From assembly GCF_024436175.1 (NCBI RefSeq), contig NZ_JANFQP010000001.1:1178001-1242000 (forward strand): a stretch of DNA of 64,000 nucleotides, given 5' to 3'. Shown in pieces: positions 1 to 8,276 of this stretch. Position 1 is the first letter of the stretch; every line of letters begins with the position of its first letter. Under the pieces are notes generated by a model. It was not told where the DNA came from. It saw nothing but the letters and a program-made list of their open reading frames with translations, and made no database searches. Both the position numbers and the translations under genes were made by a program. The DNA is from Kaistella montana. GTDB lineage: Bacteria; Bacteroidota; Bacteroidia; Flavobacteriales; Weeksellaceae.

Positions 1-1076
1 TGCCCCGCAACATCGAATGCATAAGCTACCGGAGCCTTAATCGCATCCGGATATTTACCCAAAGGATTAAAGTCGGTATAATGCATCATTCCGGTAAGGA
101 CCAAGGAAACAAGGATATATAAAACTGTACAAACCACCAAGGAAGTGATAATCGCAAAAGGAACATCCTTCTTCGGATTGATCGCTTCTCCCGCTTGAGT
201 AGAAACGGCATCGAAGCCAACATAAGCAAAGAAAATCGCAGAAGCTCCTGCTATAATCCCGCCAATACCGTAAGCTGAGTGAGAAACCCCATTTTCAGTA
301 ATGGTAGTCGCTTCTGGAATAAATGGAGTCCAGTTCTGAACATCGATAAAGAAAAGTCCGGCGATAATCACGAAAATAATGGCCGAAACCTTCATGATTA
401 CAATTAAATTATTGGCTTTCGCTGCACCTTTGGTTCCTCTGATTAAGATTGAAATCACGAATAAAACAATTAACAATGCTGGAAGATTAAGGAAAATCTT
501 CATATCGAACAGTTCCGGAGCTGCATTGAAATTGCTGATGGTTTCTTGAAAAGTTTTCAACTTATCAACAGAAAGATTTCCGTTGGCAATTTGATTGGTG
601 GCTTCACCAAAAGCTTTTTTAGCAGTCGCCGGATCAGTGGTCATCCAATAAGGCAAATGAAGCCCGAACATTTTGAGCAATTTGGCAAAATATCCCGACC
701 AAGAAACCGCTACGGTCATCGATCCCATCGCATATTCGAGGATAAGCCCCCACCCGATAATCCAAGCGAAAATTTCACCCACCGTTCCGTAAGCATAAGC
801 ATACGCCGATCCTTCCACCGGAAGAATAGAGGCAAACTCCGCATAACACAACGCAGCGAAAACACAGGCGATACCCGCCACTACAAAAGAAAGCGCCAAA
901 GCCGGCCCCGCATTGTAGTAAGCACCAGTACCGGTAAGTACAAAAATTCCTCCTCCAATAATTGCCCCGATTCCAATTGCGGTAAGGCTCCATTTTCCAA
1001 GCACCCGTTTCAGCTCACTTTTTTTTACGTCAGCTTCGTAAGCTTCCATGGGTTTTTTAATCCAAATATTCGACAT
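1..1076 (-). CDS. APC-family amino acid permease (3' end beyond the window)
   Basis: This is a polytopic inner-membrane transporter that probably imports or exchanges amino acids with protons. Reading from the ATG at 1076, the frame stays open to the window edge, giving about 358 residues. After a cytoplasmic N-terminus (MSNIWIKKPMEAYEAD) comes the APC transmembrane-1 signature GIGAIIGGGIFVLTG near residues 37-51, then alternating hydrophobic segments. The later stretch FFAYVGFDAVSTQAGEA is the conserved TM6 region of the cationic amino acid transporter (YfnA/CAT-like) branch. A normal family member has about 450-500 residues, so roughly 100 are missing. It is divergent from pnuC and has a TATTTTTG box 21 bases upstream of the start. 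The substrate cannot be told from the sequence. Confidence 0.9.
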   Translation of the reverse strand, partial: MSNIWIKKPMEAYEADVKKSELKRVLGKWSLTAIGIGAIIGGGIFVLTGTGAYYNAGPALALSFVVAGIACVFAALCYAEFASILPVEGSAYAYAYGTVGEIFAWIIGWGLILEYAMGSMTVAVSWSGYFAKLLKMFGLHLPYWMTTDPATAKKAFGEATNQIANGNLSVDKLKTFQETISNFNAAPELFDMKIFLNLPALLIVLFVISILIRGTKGAAKANNLIVIMKVSAIIFVIIAGLFFIDVQNWTPFIPEATTITENGVSHSAYGIGGIIAGASAIFFAYVGFDAVSTQAGEAINPKKDVPFAIITSLVVCTVLYILVSLVLTGMMHYTDFNPLGKYPDAIKAPVAYAFDVAG

Positions 1077-1097
1077 GTTTATTTTTTTTAAGATTTC

Positions 1098-1105
1098 CAA
1101 AAATA
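1098..1105 (-). promoter_or_regulatory. -7 promoter box of the permease gene
   Basis: TATTTTTG on the minus strand matches the Bacteroidota consensus TAnnTTTG. It lies 21 bases before the permease ATG. No clear TTG -33 element is present. Confidence 0.5.
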
Positions 1106-1238
1106 TAAAAATTTGGTAATGATTAACTATTTTTCGTCACTTTTCTTTTTCAAAACATCAATAAACCCCTTTAGTTTTCTGATTTTCATAGAGAAATAAT
1201 AAATAACAATGCTTTTCACCCATAGAAAATAAAATATT

Positions 1239-1246
1239 TACCTTTG
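1239..1246 (+). promoter_or_regulatory. -7 promoter box of pnuC, almost touching the start codon
   Basis: TACCTTTG matches TAnnTTTG and ends 5 bases before the ATG at 1252. If it is the active promoter, transcription would begin at or beside the A of the ATG, so the message would be leaderless and leave no room for a riboswitch. A clear -33 TTG is not visible. Confidence 0.55.
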
Positions 1247-1251
1247 AAAAC

Positions 1252-1902
1252 ATGAATTTCTACGAACTCTTCTTACGTCCTTATGAATCCTACGAAACCT
1301 ACCAAATCGTTCTGGAGGCGGTGGCGGCCATTTTTGGTCTGCTGAGTGTGTATTTCTCCATCAAAAAAAACATTTGGGTGTATCCGACCGGGATTATCTC
1401 TACGGCATTGTATGTTTATATTCTGTTCAAATTTGGGCTGTTAGGAGATATGATGATTAATTTCTACTACACGGTAATGAGCATTTACGGCTGGATTCTT
1501 TGGGCAAAAAGTTCGGAAGATCAGGTGCACGTCGATGTTTCTTGGGCTACCAAAAAGGAATGGCTTTATGCATCGTTGCTTTTTATATTGAGCTTACTAC
1601 TCGTTACAGTGGTGTATTATTACAAACCTTTTATCGACAATCATTTTTCGATGAACAATGTGACGCTCGGTCTCGATCACCTCGATTGGGCGAACTGGCT
1701 GGATGTTTTAACCACCGCAATTTTCCTTGTCGGAATGTGGCTCATGGCAAAACGAAAAATAGAAAACTGGGTTTTCTGGATTATTGGCGACTTTATTTGT
1801 ATCCCGATGATGATTTACAAAGGTTTAGGAATTACTTCGGTACAATATTTGGTTTTTACAGGTATGGCCATCATTGGCTATATAGAATGGAAAAAAAAAT
1901 AA
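1252..1902 (+). CDS. pnuC: nicotinamide riboside transporter PnuC family
   Basis: PnuC carries nicotinamide riboside (or thiamine in some Bacteroidota homologues) across the inner membrane by facilitated diffusion for cofactor salvage. The 216-residue product has the usual length and about seven hydrophobic segments. Family landmarks are the early VYFSIKKNIWVYPTGIIS segment (about residues 37-54), the YGWILWAK segment, and the WxxW binding-site motif in HLDWANWLDV near residues 137-146. The C-terminus is short and basic (IEWKKK). It is followed after 23 bases by a lipoprotein gene, so the two may be cotranscribed. No TPP riboswitch fits in front of the gene. Substrate choice between nicotinamide riboside and thiamine is not resolved. 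Confidence 0.88.
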   Translation: MNFYELFLRPYESYETYQIVLEAVAAIFGLLSVYFSIKKNIWVYPTGIISTALYVYILFKFGLLGDMMINFYYTVMSIYGWILWAKSSEDQVHVDVSWATKKEWLYASLLFILSLLLVTVVYYYKPFIDNHFSMNNVTLGLDHLDWANWLDVLTTAIFLVGMWLMAKRKIENWVFWIIGDFICIPMMIYKGLGITSVQYLVFTGMAIIGYIEWKKK

Positions 1903-1925
1903 GAACATCAACACCCATTAAAACA

Positions 1926-2525
1926 ATGAAAAATACAATAAAATACTTCGCAGCCCTAATCCTCTTTGCAGGCTTAACCTCTTGTGTTGCATACACTGAT
2001 GGTTATGCAAACAACAATAGCCCATATTACGATGGTTATTATAACAACGGGTATTACTATGCGCCTCAATCTTACTACGGATACGGCGGATATTACGGAA
2101 ACGATGGTTACTACTATCGCGAAAATATGAATTACTACTATGACAACGGCGTACCTTACTATGTAGGGCAAAACAACCGAAGAATCTATGTAGTAAGACA
2201 AAATAACAGCGCCACCGGAAGCACCAATACCAACACCGCAACCTTCCGAAACAACAATCAATCCACCCTTCGGAATACCAACCGAACTGGAACCACCACG
2301 ACCAGAACCGGCAACAGCTCCAACAGCGGTTTCCGAAACAATACCAACCAAAACAGCGGAACTGCGACCAAAACCGTTCGTACAACAACTCCTGCAGCTC
2401 CGAGAACGTCAACGAATCAAGGAGGTTTCAGAACAGGGAATACACAAGCTGCCCAACCTGCCGCCACTCCAGCTACTCCATTGAGAAGCAACTCGAACAA
2501 CTCGGGATTTAGAGGCAATAGATAA
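1926..2525 (+). CDS. putative lipoprotein, Tyr/Gly-rich then Asn/Thr/Arg-rich
   Basis: I do not recognise a family. The ATG at 1926 gives 199 residues with a lipoprotein signal (MKNTIKYFAALILFAGLTSC; cysteine at 20). The mature part starts with a tyrosine/glycine/asparagine-rich segment with repeated YYG, YYY and GYY units (about residues 28-80). It ends in an Asn/Thr/Arg/Gly/Ser-rich low-complexity tail with RNNN- and GFR-type repeats, ending in SNNSGFRGNR. Both parts are probably disordered and the protein is probably anchored in the outer or inner membrane. The frame is open upstream to 1500, but that part overlaps pnuC in another frame and is not coding. It may be cotranscribed with pnuC. 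Confidence 0.75.
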   Translation: MKNTIKYFAALILFAGLTSCVAYTDGYANNNSPYYDGYYNNGYYYAPQSYYGYGGYYGNDGYYYRENMNYYYDNGVPYYVGQNNRRIYVVRQNNSATGSTNTNTATFRNNNQSTLRNTNRTGTTTTRTGNSSNSGFRNNTNQNSGTATKTVRTTTPAAPRTSTNQGGFRTGNTQAAQPAATPATPLRSNSNNSGFRGNR

Positions 2526-2609
2526 ATAAAACCAAGTGAGTGAATTCAACAAGAATTCGCTCTCTTTTTTTACGAAAACCTATACACAGAATTTGATGTA
2601 AAATTATCG

Positions 2610-2617
2610 TAATTTTG
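2610..2617 (+). promoter_or_regulatory. -7 promoter box of dapF
   Basis: TAATTTTG matches TAnnTTTG and ends 20 bases before the dapF ATG. No TTG is found at the usual 19-21 base distance upstream. Confidence 0.5.
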
Positions 2618-2637
2618 CCTCCTCAAATTATCATGAC

Positions 2638-3402
2638 ATGGAATTCTATAAATACCAAGGCACCGGAAACGATTTCGTAATGATCGACAACCGAGACCTG
2701 CAGTTCCCTAAAGAGAAAGACCTGATCGAAAAACTCTGCGACCGACGCTTCGGAATCGGCGGCGATGGCCTCATCCTCCTAGAAACGGACGAACACGCCG
2801 ACTTCAAAATGGTGTACTACAATTCCGACGGAAACGAAAGTACCATGTGCGGAAATGGTGGCAGATGTATCGTTGCTTTTGCCCATTTTCTCGATGTTTT
2901 CGAAGATAGAACCCACTTCCAAGCCATCGACGGATTGCATGAAGCGGAGATCCACAACGGCATCGTAAAACTAAAAATGATTGATGTAGAAAACATCAGC
3001 AAAGATGGTGAAAACTCTGTATTAAATACTGGTTCGCCGCATTTCGTTCAGTTTGTAGAAGATTTAGATCACTATAAAGTTTATCAACACGGTAACGAAA
3101 TAAGAAATTCTTCGACTTACCAGAAGGAAGGAATCAATGTGAATTTTGTAGAACAAATTTCCGAGAATGAAATCTTCGTGCGAACTTACGAACGCGGCGT
3201 AGAAGACGAAACCTTCAGTTGCGGAACCGGCGCTACAGCAGCTGCATTGGTGTTTTTGAAAGATAAAAATCAAAGCGCTGTGCAAGTGAAAGTTTTAGGT
3301 GGAAAGCTGAAAGTTTACGCTGAAAAAGACCAAGATTCCTACCGAAATGTATGGCTCGAAGGCCCCGCAAAACAAGTATTTAAAGGGAAAATAAAACTTT
3401 AA
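2638..3402 (+). CDS. dapF: diaminopimelate epimerase
   Basis: DapF is a cytoplasmic, PLP-independent racemase that converts LL- to meso-diaminopimelate, the last step before lysine and the cross-linking residue of peptidoglycan. The 254-residue protein has both halves of the two-domain fold, each with its catalytic cysteine: C71 in MCGNGGRC and C195 in FSCGTGATA. The N-terminal YQGTGNDFVMIDNR (about residues 6-19) and GGDGLI are also family hallmarks. Length is slightly below the usual 270. It lies 38 bases upstream of mltG on the same strand, so the two cell-wall genes probably form an operon. Confidence 0.97.
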   Translation: MEFYKYQGTGNDFVMIDNRDLQFPKEKDLIEKLCDRRFGIGGDGLILLETDEHADFKMVYYNSDGNESTMCGNGGRCIVAFAHFLDVFEDRTHFQAIDGLHEAEIHNGIVKLKMIDVENISKDGENSVLNTGSPHFVQFVEDLDHYKVYQHGNEIRNSSTYQKEGINVNFVEQISENEIFVRTYERGVEDETFSCGTGATAAALVFLKDKNQSAVQVKVLGGKLKVYAEKDQDSYRNVWLEGPAKQVFKGKIKL

Positions 3403-3440
3403 CCATTTCCCAAAGCATTAAAAAAACAGCAAACAAGACT

Positions 3441-4475
3441 ATGAAAAAAGGTTCTTCCGTTTTTGCAATCATCGCCCTGATTATTATTCTCATCGGTGGT
3501 TTTTTCGGCTACCGATATTACAGCAAATATTACGGCAACAACGTGGAAAAAGAAGGATATATCCTGATTCCTCATACCGCCAATTTCAACGCTATTGTGG
3601 ACTCTATTTCGCCTTACTTGAAAAACAAAGACCAATTTGTGGAAGTGGCGAAAAATAAAAACATGGACCACTACTTCAAAGCCGGGCGTTACCGCATCGT
3701 ATCGGGAACCAGCAACACGCATTTGGTGAACATGATTAAAGCCGGAAACCAAACTGAAAACACCTACCGTATCGGTGATTTCGGGGATGTTTATCAAATG
3801 GTAGGTCGAGTAACCAAAAAAACAGAACTCGACTCGCTGAGATTTGTGAAAGATCTTAATGAAATTGCGGTTCAGAAAGGCTACAACAACGCCGAAGACT
3901 TAAAAAAATATTTCTTTATCGATACTTATAATTTCTTCTGGACCGTCACTCCAAAGGAATTCTTCAAGAAATTTGAAGACGATTATCAAGAGTTCTGGAC
4001 TGCCGAAAGAAAAGCCAAAGAAGCCCAAAGCGGATTGACCAGAGATCAAATTTATGCCCTCGCCTCCATCGTTTACAAAGAATCCGGAGGGAAACCCGAT
4101 GAGCAGAAAACCATCGCAGGCCTCTACCTGAATCGCTACAGAAAAGGCATGAAACTACAAAGTGATCCAACGGTAATTTATGCCATTAATAAAGATTCCA
4201 ACTTCACCACACCGATCAAAAGAGTGCTTTATAAACACTTGAAACATCCGTCACCATACAACACGTATGCGAATGCAGGAATCCCACCGGGACCGATTTG
4301 CGTGACCGATAAAAGTTCTGTGGACGCGGTATTGAACGCTGAAAAGAACAACTACATTTTCATGGCAGCAGATCCAAATCGTTTCGGCTACCATCGTTTC
4401 ACCGCAAGCGATGCTGAACACGCCAAAAACGCAAAAGATTATCAGGATTGGCTGAATTCTAAAAACATCAAATAA
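3441..4475 (+). CDS. mltG: endolytic transglycosylase MltG (YceG family)
   Basis: MltG is a membrane-anchored lytic transglycosylase that cuts nascent glycan strands inside the chain and is thought to end peptidoglycan polymerisation. The 344-residue product has one N-terminal transmembrane helix (about residues 6-24), a LysM-like middle region, and the catalytic YceG domain. Family motifs are ALASIVYKES (about 206-215) with the conserved acid E214, TIAGLYLNRYRKGM, and LQSDPTVIYA (239-248). The C-terminal PSPYNTY...GIPPGPI motif is also present. The more common IVEKE sequence here reads IVYKE. It follows dapF, which supports a cell-wall role. Confidence 0.95.
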   Translation: MKKGSSVFAIIALIIILIGGFFGYRYYSKYYGNNVEKEGYILIPHTANFNAIVDSISPYLKNKDQFVEVAKNKNMDHYFKAGRYRIVSGTSNTHLVNMIKAGNQTENTYRIGDFGDVYQMVGRVTKKTELDSLRFVKDLNEIAVQKGYNNAEDLKKYFFIDTYNFFWTVTPKEFFKKFEDDYQEFWTAERKAKEAQSGLTRDQIYALASIVYKESGGKPDEQKTIAGLYLNRYRKGMKLQSDPTVIYAINKDSNFTTPIKRVLYKHLKHPSPYNTYANAGIPPGPICVTDKSSVDAVLNAEKNNYIFMAADPNRFGYHRFTASDAEHAKNAKDYQDWLNSKNIK

Positions 4476-4580
4476 GAACTTTCAAGCTTTTTTAATTTAA
4501 TAAATATTTAACACTAATTAAACAATTGTTTATTTAACCCGCTTCCATTAAAATCATCAATAGAAGTATAAACTAAAGAT

Positions 4581-7145
4581 ATGACAGACAAAATTGAGAT
4601 TTCATCAATTATCAGAAAAAGAACTTTAGGACTCTTATTCGTCCTCGGAGCTGCAAGTTTAGCTTTCGCACAACAGAAAGTAAACGTCTCCGGAAAAATC
4701 GTTAACAAACAAAACCAACCGGTTCCATACGCATCTGTAAGTTTCAGCAACAAAGCCGATAAACTCTTCAGCGACGCTACACTTACCGATGAAAAAGGCG
4801 ATTATAACCTCGATTTGGCGCCAGGAAACTACGACATCACCATCGAGGCCATCGATTTCAAAAAATCAACCCTTAACAGACAGATTACCGCAGCAGGCAA
4901 CTTAGGAAGTTTCTCGGTTGAAGCTGAAGCTGCTGCTACCAATACCAAAACACAAGATATCCAAGGGGTGGTAATTACCGCGCAAGCTGTAAAACCTTAC
5001 CGAGTGGAAATCGATAAAAAAGTATATGATCCTTCCCTCGACATCGTGGCAAAAGGTGGAAACCTTCAGGATGTTTTGGCCAATGTGCCTTCTGTGGATG
5101 TAGATACCGACGGTACGGTATCGATGAGAGGTAATTCTAACGTTAAATTTTTAATCAACGGGAAACCTTCTTCCATGCTTGGAATTGATGATGGTGCGAA
5201 TGCATTACAATCGATCCCTGCAGACCAAATCGAAAGAATTGAAGTGATCACCAATCCTTCTTCTAAATACGAAGCCAGCGGAACCGCGGGAATCTTGAAC
5301 ATCATCCTTAAGAAATCTAAAAAAGTAGGTTTCAACGGAAGTGTAGAAGGTACTTTGGGATATTTACCGAATACCCGTTTGAACACCAACCTCAGCTGGA
5401 GAAAAGGCGCTTGGACTTACTACATCAACGGTGGCGGTGGCTACAACAGAAACAAATCCAAGAACAATTCGGAATTCAACTCTTACCTCGATCCTAAGAA
5501 TTTGAATGATGGTTTCTCTATGAAATCCATCCAAAACGGAATCAACGAAGGCGAAAACAAAAACTACAACGTAACGACCGGTTTTGTGGTAGATGTTACC
5601 GAAAAATCTTCTTTGAACGCATCGGTAATGTTCAGAAACTTCAATAATGAATCTACAGGACAAACCGATTATTTTGACAATGTCATCATCAAAGACAGAA
5701 ACGCTATCGGCTATCCGAATGTACCTTATATCCTTCAAGATCAATACACCAACCGATTGAATTCTGGAACCAATACCAATAATTCTTTCCAGGCAGATTT
5801 AGGTTTTGAACAAAAAATTGGAGATAAAGGCCAGTTGCTCTCTTTAGCGACCAGCTACCAAAAAAATAAAAGCGACGGAACTTCTATAATCACCGAAAAT
5901 GGCTACGACAACGAATTTGATGTGGCTACCAAAACTTTAAACAACATCCTTACCAATTCCGTAAACACCACCTTCCTCGCGAAAGCTGATTACGAATTGC
6001 CTATCGGTGAAGCTTCAAAATTGGAAGCCGGTGCAAGATTTGATTCCAACAAAAACGACTACGATTATTATGTAGATCAAAGCCAAAACAACGGCCCAAT
6101 AAGCATTTTACCCAACTTTACCAGTACTACTTTCTACAACGAAAACATTCTTGCTGGTTATGCGCAATTCAAAAGCAAAATCAATAATTTCGGGTATCAA
6201 GTTGGTTTAAGAGCTGAAAACACCGACATCAATGTTGATTTTAAAAGAATGACTGACGCCGAACAAATTAGCGTTCCTAAAAACTATCTGAAGTTTTTCC
6301 CTTCTGTTTTCTTAAGTTACGATTTAGGTAAAAACAATCAATTATTATTGAATTATTCCAGAAGAATCAACCGTCCGCGTTCTTTCTTCCTGATTCCGTT
6401 TATGTCGTATAACAACAACAGAAACCTTTTCAGCGGAAACCCGGATCTGAATCCTACTTATGAAAACTCTTTCGAATTAGGCTACAGTTTATCGAAAAGC
6501 AAAGTGACCTTTAATCCGACTTTATATTACAAAAAATCGGAAGATGAAGTGAATATGTACCAATACAGTGGTGTAAACGACCAAGGAAACACCGTCATCT
6601 ACACCATGCCGGTAAATGCAGGAACTGAAACCCAATATGGTTTAGACCTTAACGCAAGCTATGACCCATTCAAATGGTGGAAAATCATGGCAAGCGCTAA
6701 TGTTTTCGGATACAAAAATGAAGGTTCTTATGGAGATTTCGATTTCTCCGGAGACGGTTTCTCTTCCAGATTCCGTTTGACCAATACCTTCAAACCAACC
6801 AAAACCACAAGCTTCCAAATCCAAGGATTCTATCGTGGTGCCCAAAACACGGTTTCTACCCAAAGTAAAGCAATGTACGCCGTGAATTTAGGAGCCAGCC
6901 AAACCATCTGGAAAGGCAACGGAACCATCTCTTTCAACATTCAGGATATTTTCAATACCAGAGCTAGAGAAAACTTCGTTACCACTCCATCGTATTCACA
7001 ATACAGCTTCATGCAGTGGCAACCGCGCCAGTTCAGCATTTCATTGAGCTACCGTTTCAAACAAGGTGACAAAGTGGAACAGCCGAAACGCAAAAAAGAC
7101 ATCAACAGCAACACTGCCGGCGATGAAGAACAAGTGCCGATGTAA
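4581..7145 (+). CDS. outer-membrane beta-barrel protein with carboxypeptidase-regulatory domain (TonB-dependent receptor type)
   Basis: This is an outer-membrane barrel protein of 854 residues, probably a TonB-linked importer of unknown substrate. It begins with a signal region (hydrophobic LLFVLGAASLAFAQ near residues 18-31, preceded by an unusually long n-region). A carboxypeptidase-regulatory-like domain follows (VSGKIVNKQNQPVPYASV, about 36-110). A plug-like domain comes next with VRGN/MRGNSNVKFLINGKP and QIERIEVITNPSSKYEASGTAGILNIIL (about 180-245), typical of the OMP_b-brl_3 group. The rest is a barrel rich in aromatic beta strands, ending in SISLSYRFKQGDKVEQ with a short polar tail. 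It may start at a later ATG that shortens the leader. A strong bidirectional terminator follows. Confidence 0.9.
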   Translation: MTDKIEISSIIRKRTLGLLFVLGAASLAFAQQKVNVSGKIVNKQNQPVPYASVSFSNKADKLFSDATLTDEKGDYNLDLAPGNYDITIEAIDFKKSTLNRQITAAGNLGSFSVEAEAAATNTKTQDIQGVVITAQAVKPYRVEIDKKVYDPSLDIVAKGGNLQDVLANVPSVDVDTDGTVSMRGNSNVKFLINGKPSSMLGIDDGANALQSIPADQIERIEVITNPSSKYEASGTAGILNIILKKSKKVGFNGSVEGTLGYLPNTRLNTNLSWRKGAWTYYINGGGGYNRNKSKNNSEFNSYLDPKNLNDGFSMKSIQNGINEGENKNYNVTTGFVVDVTEKSSLNASVMFRNFNNESTGQTDYFDNVIIKDRNAIGYPNVPYILQDQYTNRLNSGTNTNNSFQADLGFEQKIGDKGQLLSLATSYQKNKSDGTSIITENGYDNEFDVATKTLNNILTNSVNTTFLAKADYELPIGEASKLEAGARFDSNKNDYDYYVDQSQNNGPISILPNFTSTTFYNENILAGYAQFKSKINNFGYQVGLRAENTDINVDFKRMTDAEQISVPKNYLKFFPSVFLSYDLGKNNQLLLNYSRRINRPRSFFLIPFMSYNNNRNLFSGNPDLNPTYENSFELGYSLSKSKVTFNPTLYYKKSEDEVNMYQYSGVNDQGNTVIYTMPVNAGTETQYGLDLNASYDPFKWWKIMASANVFGYKNEGSYGDFDFSGDGFSSRFRLTNTFKPTKTTSFQIQGFYRGAQNTVSTQSKAMYAVNLGASQTIWKGNGTISFNIQDIFNTRARENFVTTPSYSQYSFMQWQPRQFSISLSYRFKQGDKVEQPKRKKDINSNTAGDEEQVPM

Positions 7146-7165
7146 TCTATTACAATAAAATAAAA

Positions 7166-7196
7166 AATCCCGTTCGTCATGAACGGGATTTTTTTT
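7166..7196. terminator. bidirectional rho-independent terminator
   Basis: A 10-bp perfect stem (aatcccgttc / gaacgggatt, arms 7166-7175 and 7181-7190) has a GTCAT loop. It is flanked by an A-run on the left and a T-run on the right, so it can end both the upstream barrel gene and the convergent galE gene. Confidence 0.9.
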
Positions 7197-7212
7197 ATTT
7201 AAAAATTTTTAT

Positions 7213-8229
7213 TTAAACTCTAGACTCCAAATATTTCTGCCATTCCCAAGTCGTACGCAAGGCTTCTTCCAAACTTGTATTTGCTTTCCAACCCAATTCT
7301 CTTTCCGCTTTATCAGCGTTGGCATAAGCAATCGTGATATCGCCCGCTCTTCGGTCGCAAATTTGATAAGGAACCGCCACATTATTTGCAGTTTCATATG
7401 CTTTCACTACTTCCAAAACCGACGAACCTTTCCCCGTACCGAGGTTGTAGATATCGATCACCGTTGCCTCATCGGAAGCAATCAGTTTTTGCAAAGCTTT
7501 CACATGGGCTTTTGCCAAATCTACCACATAAATATAATCGCGAATCGCAGTGCCATCTTCCGTTGGGTAATCATTTCCCCAAATATTCAGTTTCTCCCGA
7601 ATTCCAGAAGCGGTTTGCGTAACATACGGAACCAAATTATTGGGAACTCCGATCGGTAACTCGCCCAACAGAGCTGTTGGGTGCGCCCCAATTGGATTAA
7701 AATATCTCAACAACGAAATCTTTCTTCGGTGTGCAGTTGCAAAATCTTTCAGGATTTCCTCGCCCATTTGTTTGGTTTTTCCGTAGGAAGATTCCGGCAA
7801 TTTCAGAGGAGTGTCTTCGTCAATCGGCATTTCATCCGCTTGTCCGTAAACCGTACAACTCGAACTGAAAATAAAATTGGAAATATTTCTTGTTTTAAAT
7901 TCCTGAAGAATATTAATCAATGAAAACAAATTGTTTTCGTAGTAATCCACCGGTTTTTCCTGGCTCTCTCCCACCGCTTTGAACGCAGCAAAATTGATAC
8001 ATCCACCAATATCATGTGCATCGAAAACCTGTGCAAGCAATTCTTTTCTCTTTAAATCGAAAGGATAAAACACAGGCTTTTTCCCTGCCACTTTCTCGAT
8101 ATTTTCTAAAATAAATCTTTCAGAATTGGATAAATCATCCACGATAACGACATCAAAATTGTTGTTTAAGAGTTCTACCACGGTGTGTGAACCGATATAG
8201 CCCAATCCTCCTGTTACAAGTATGGTCAT
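7213..8229 (-). CDS. galE: UDP-glucose 4-epimerase
   Basis: GalE interconverts UDP-glucose and UDP-galactose (or the GlcNAc/GalNAc forms) using tightly bound NAD, supplying sugars for surface polysaccharide. The 338-residue product is a full-length short-chain dehydrogenase of the extended type. It has the NAD motif TGGLGYIG at residues 6-13, the FSSSCTVYG strand with the catalytic serine/threonine region (121-129), and the Y149xxxK153 pair in SSYGKTK. The RYFNPIGAHP motif is typical of GalE. It lies 47 bases downstream of a DegT-family aminotransferase gene on the same strand, suggesting a nucleotide-sugar operon. Confidence 0.95.
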   Translation of the reverse strand: MTILVTGGLGYIGSHTVVELLNNNFDVVIVDDLSNSERFILENIEKVAGKKPVFYPFDLKRKELLAQVFDAHDIGGCINFAAFKAVGESQEKPVDYYENNLFSLINILQEFKTRNISNFIFSSSCTVYGQADEMPIDEDTPLKLPESSYGKTKQMGEEILKDFATAHRRKISLLRYFNPIGAHPTALLGELPIGVPNNLVPYVTQTASGIREKLNIWGNDYPTEDGTAIRDYIYVVDLAKAHVKALQKLIASDEATVIDIYNLGTGKGSSVLEVVKAYETANNVAVPYQICDRRAGDITIAYANADKAERELGWKANTSLEEALRTTWEWQKYLESRV

Positions 8230-8276
8230 GTTGTGTTTTTAATTATTTTTAAAACGTTTGGGGAGTAATTTAAATG

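Noticed and set aside
546-1091. Open frame of 181 codons on the plus strand
   Set aside because: It is the shadow of the permease gene on the minus strand; the encoded peptide is Arg/Ser/Phe-rich and has no family features.
1077-1251. TPP riboswitch in front of pnuC
   Set aside because: The -7 box lies 5 bases from the ATG and no conserved TPP-type core is visible in the interval.
1500-1925. Upstream extension of the lipoprotein frame
   Set aside because: It overlaps pnuC in another frame, and a lipoprotein signal begins exactly at the ATG at 1926.
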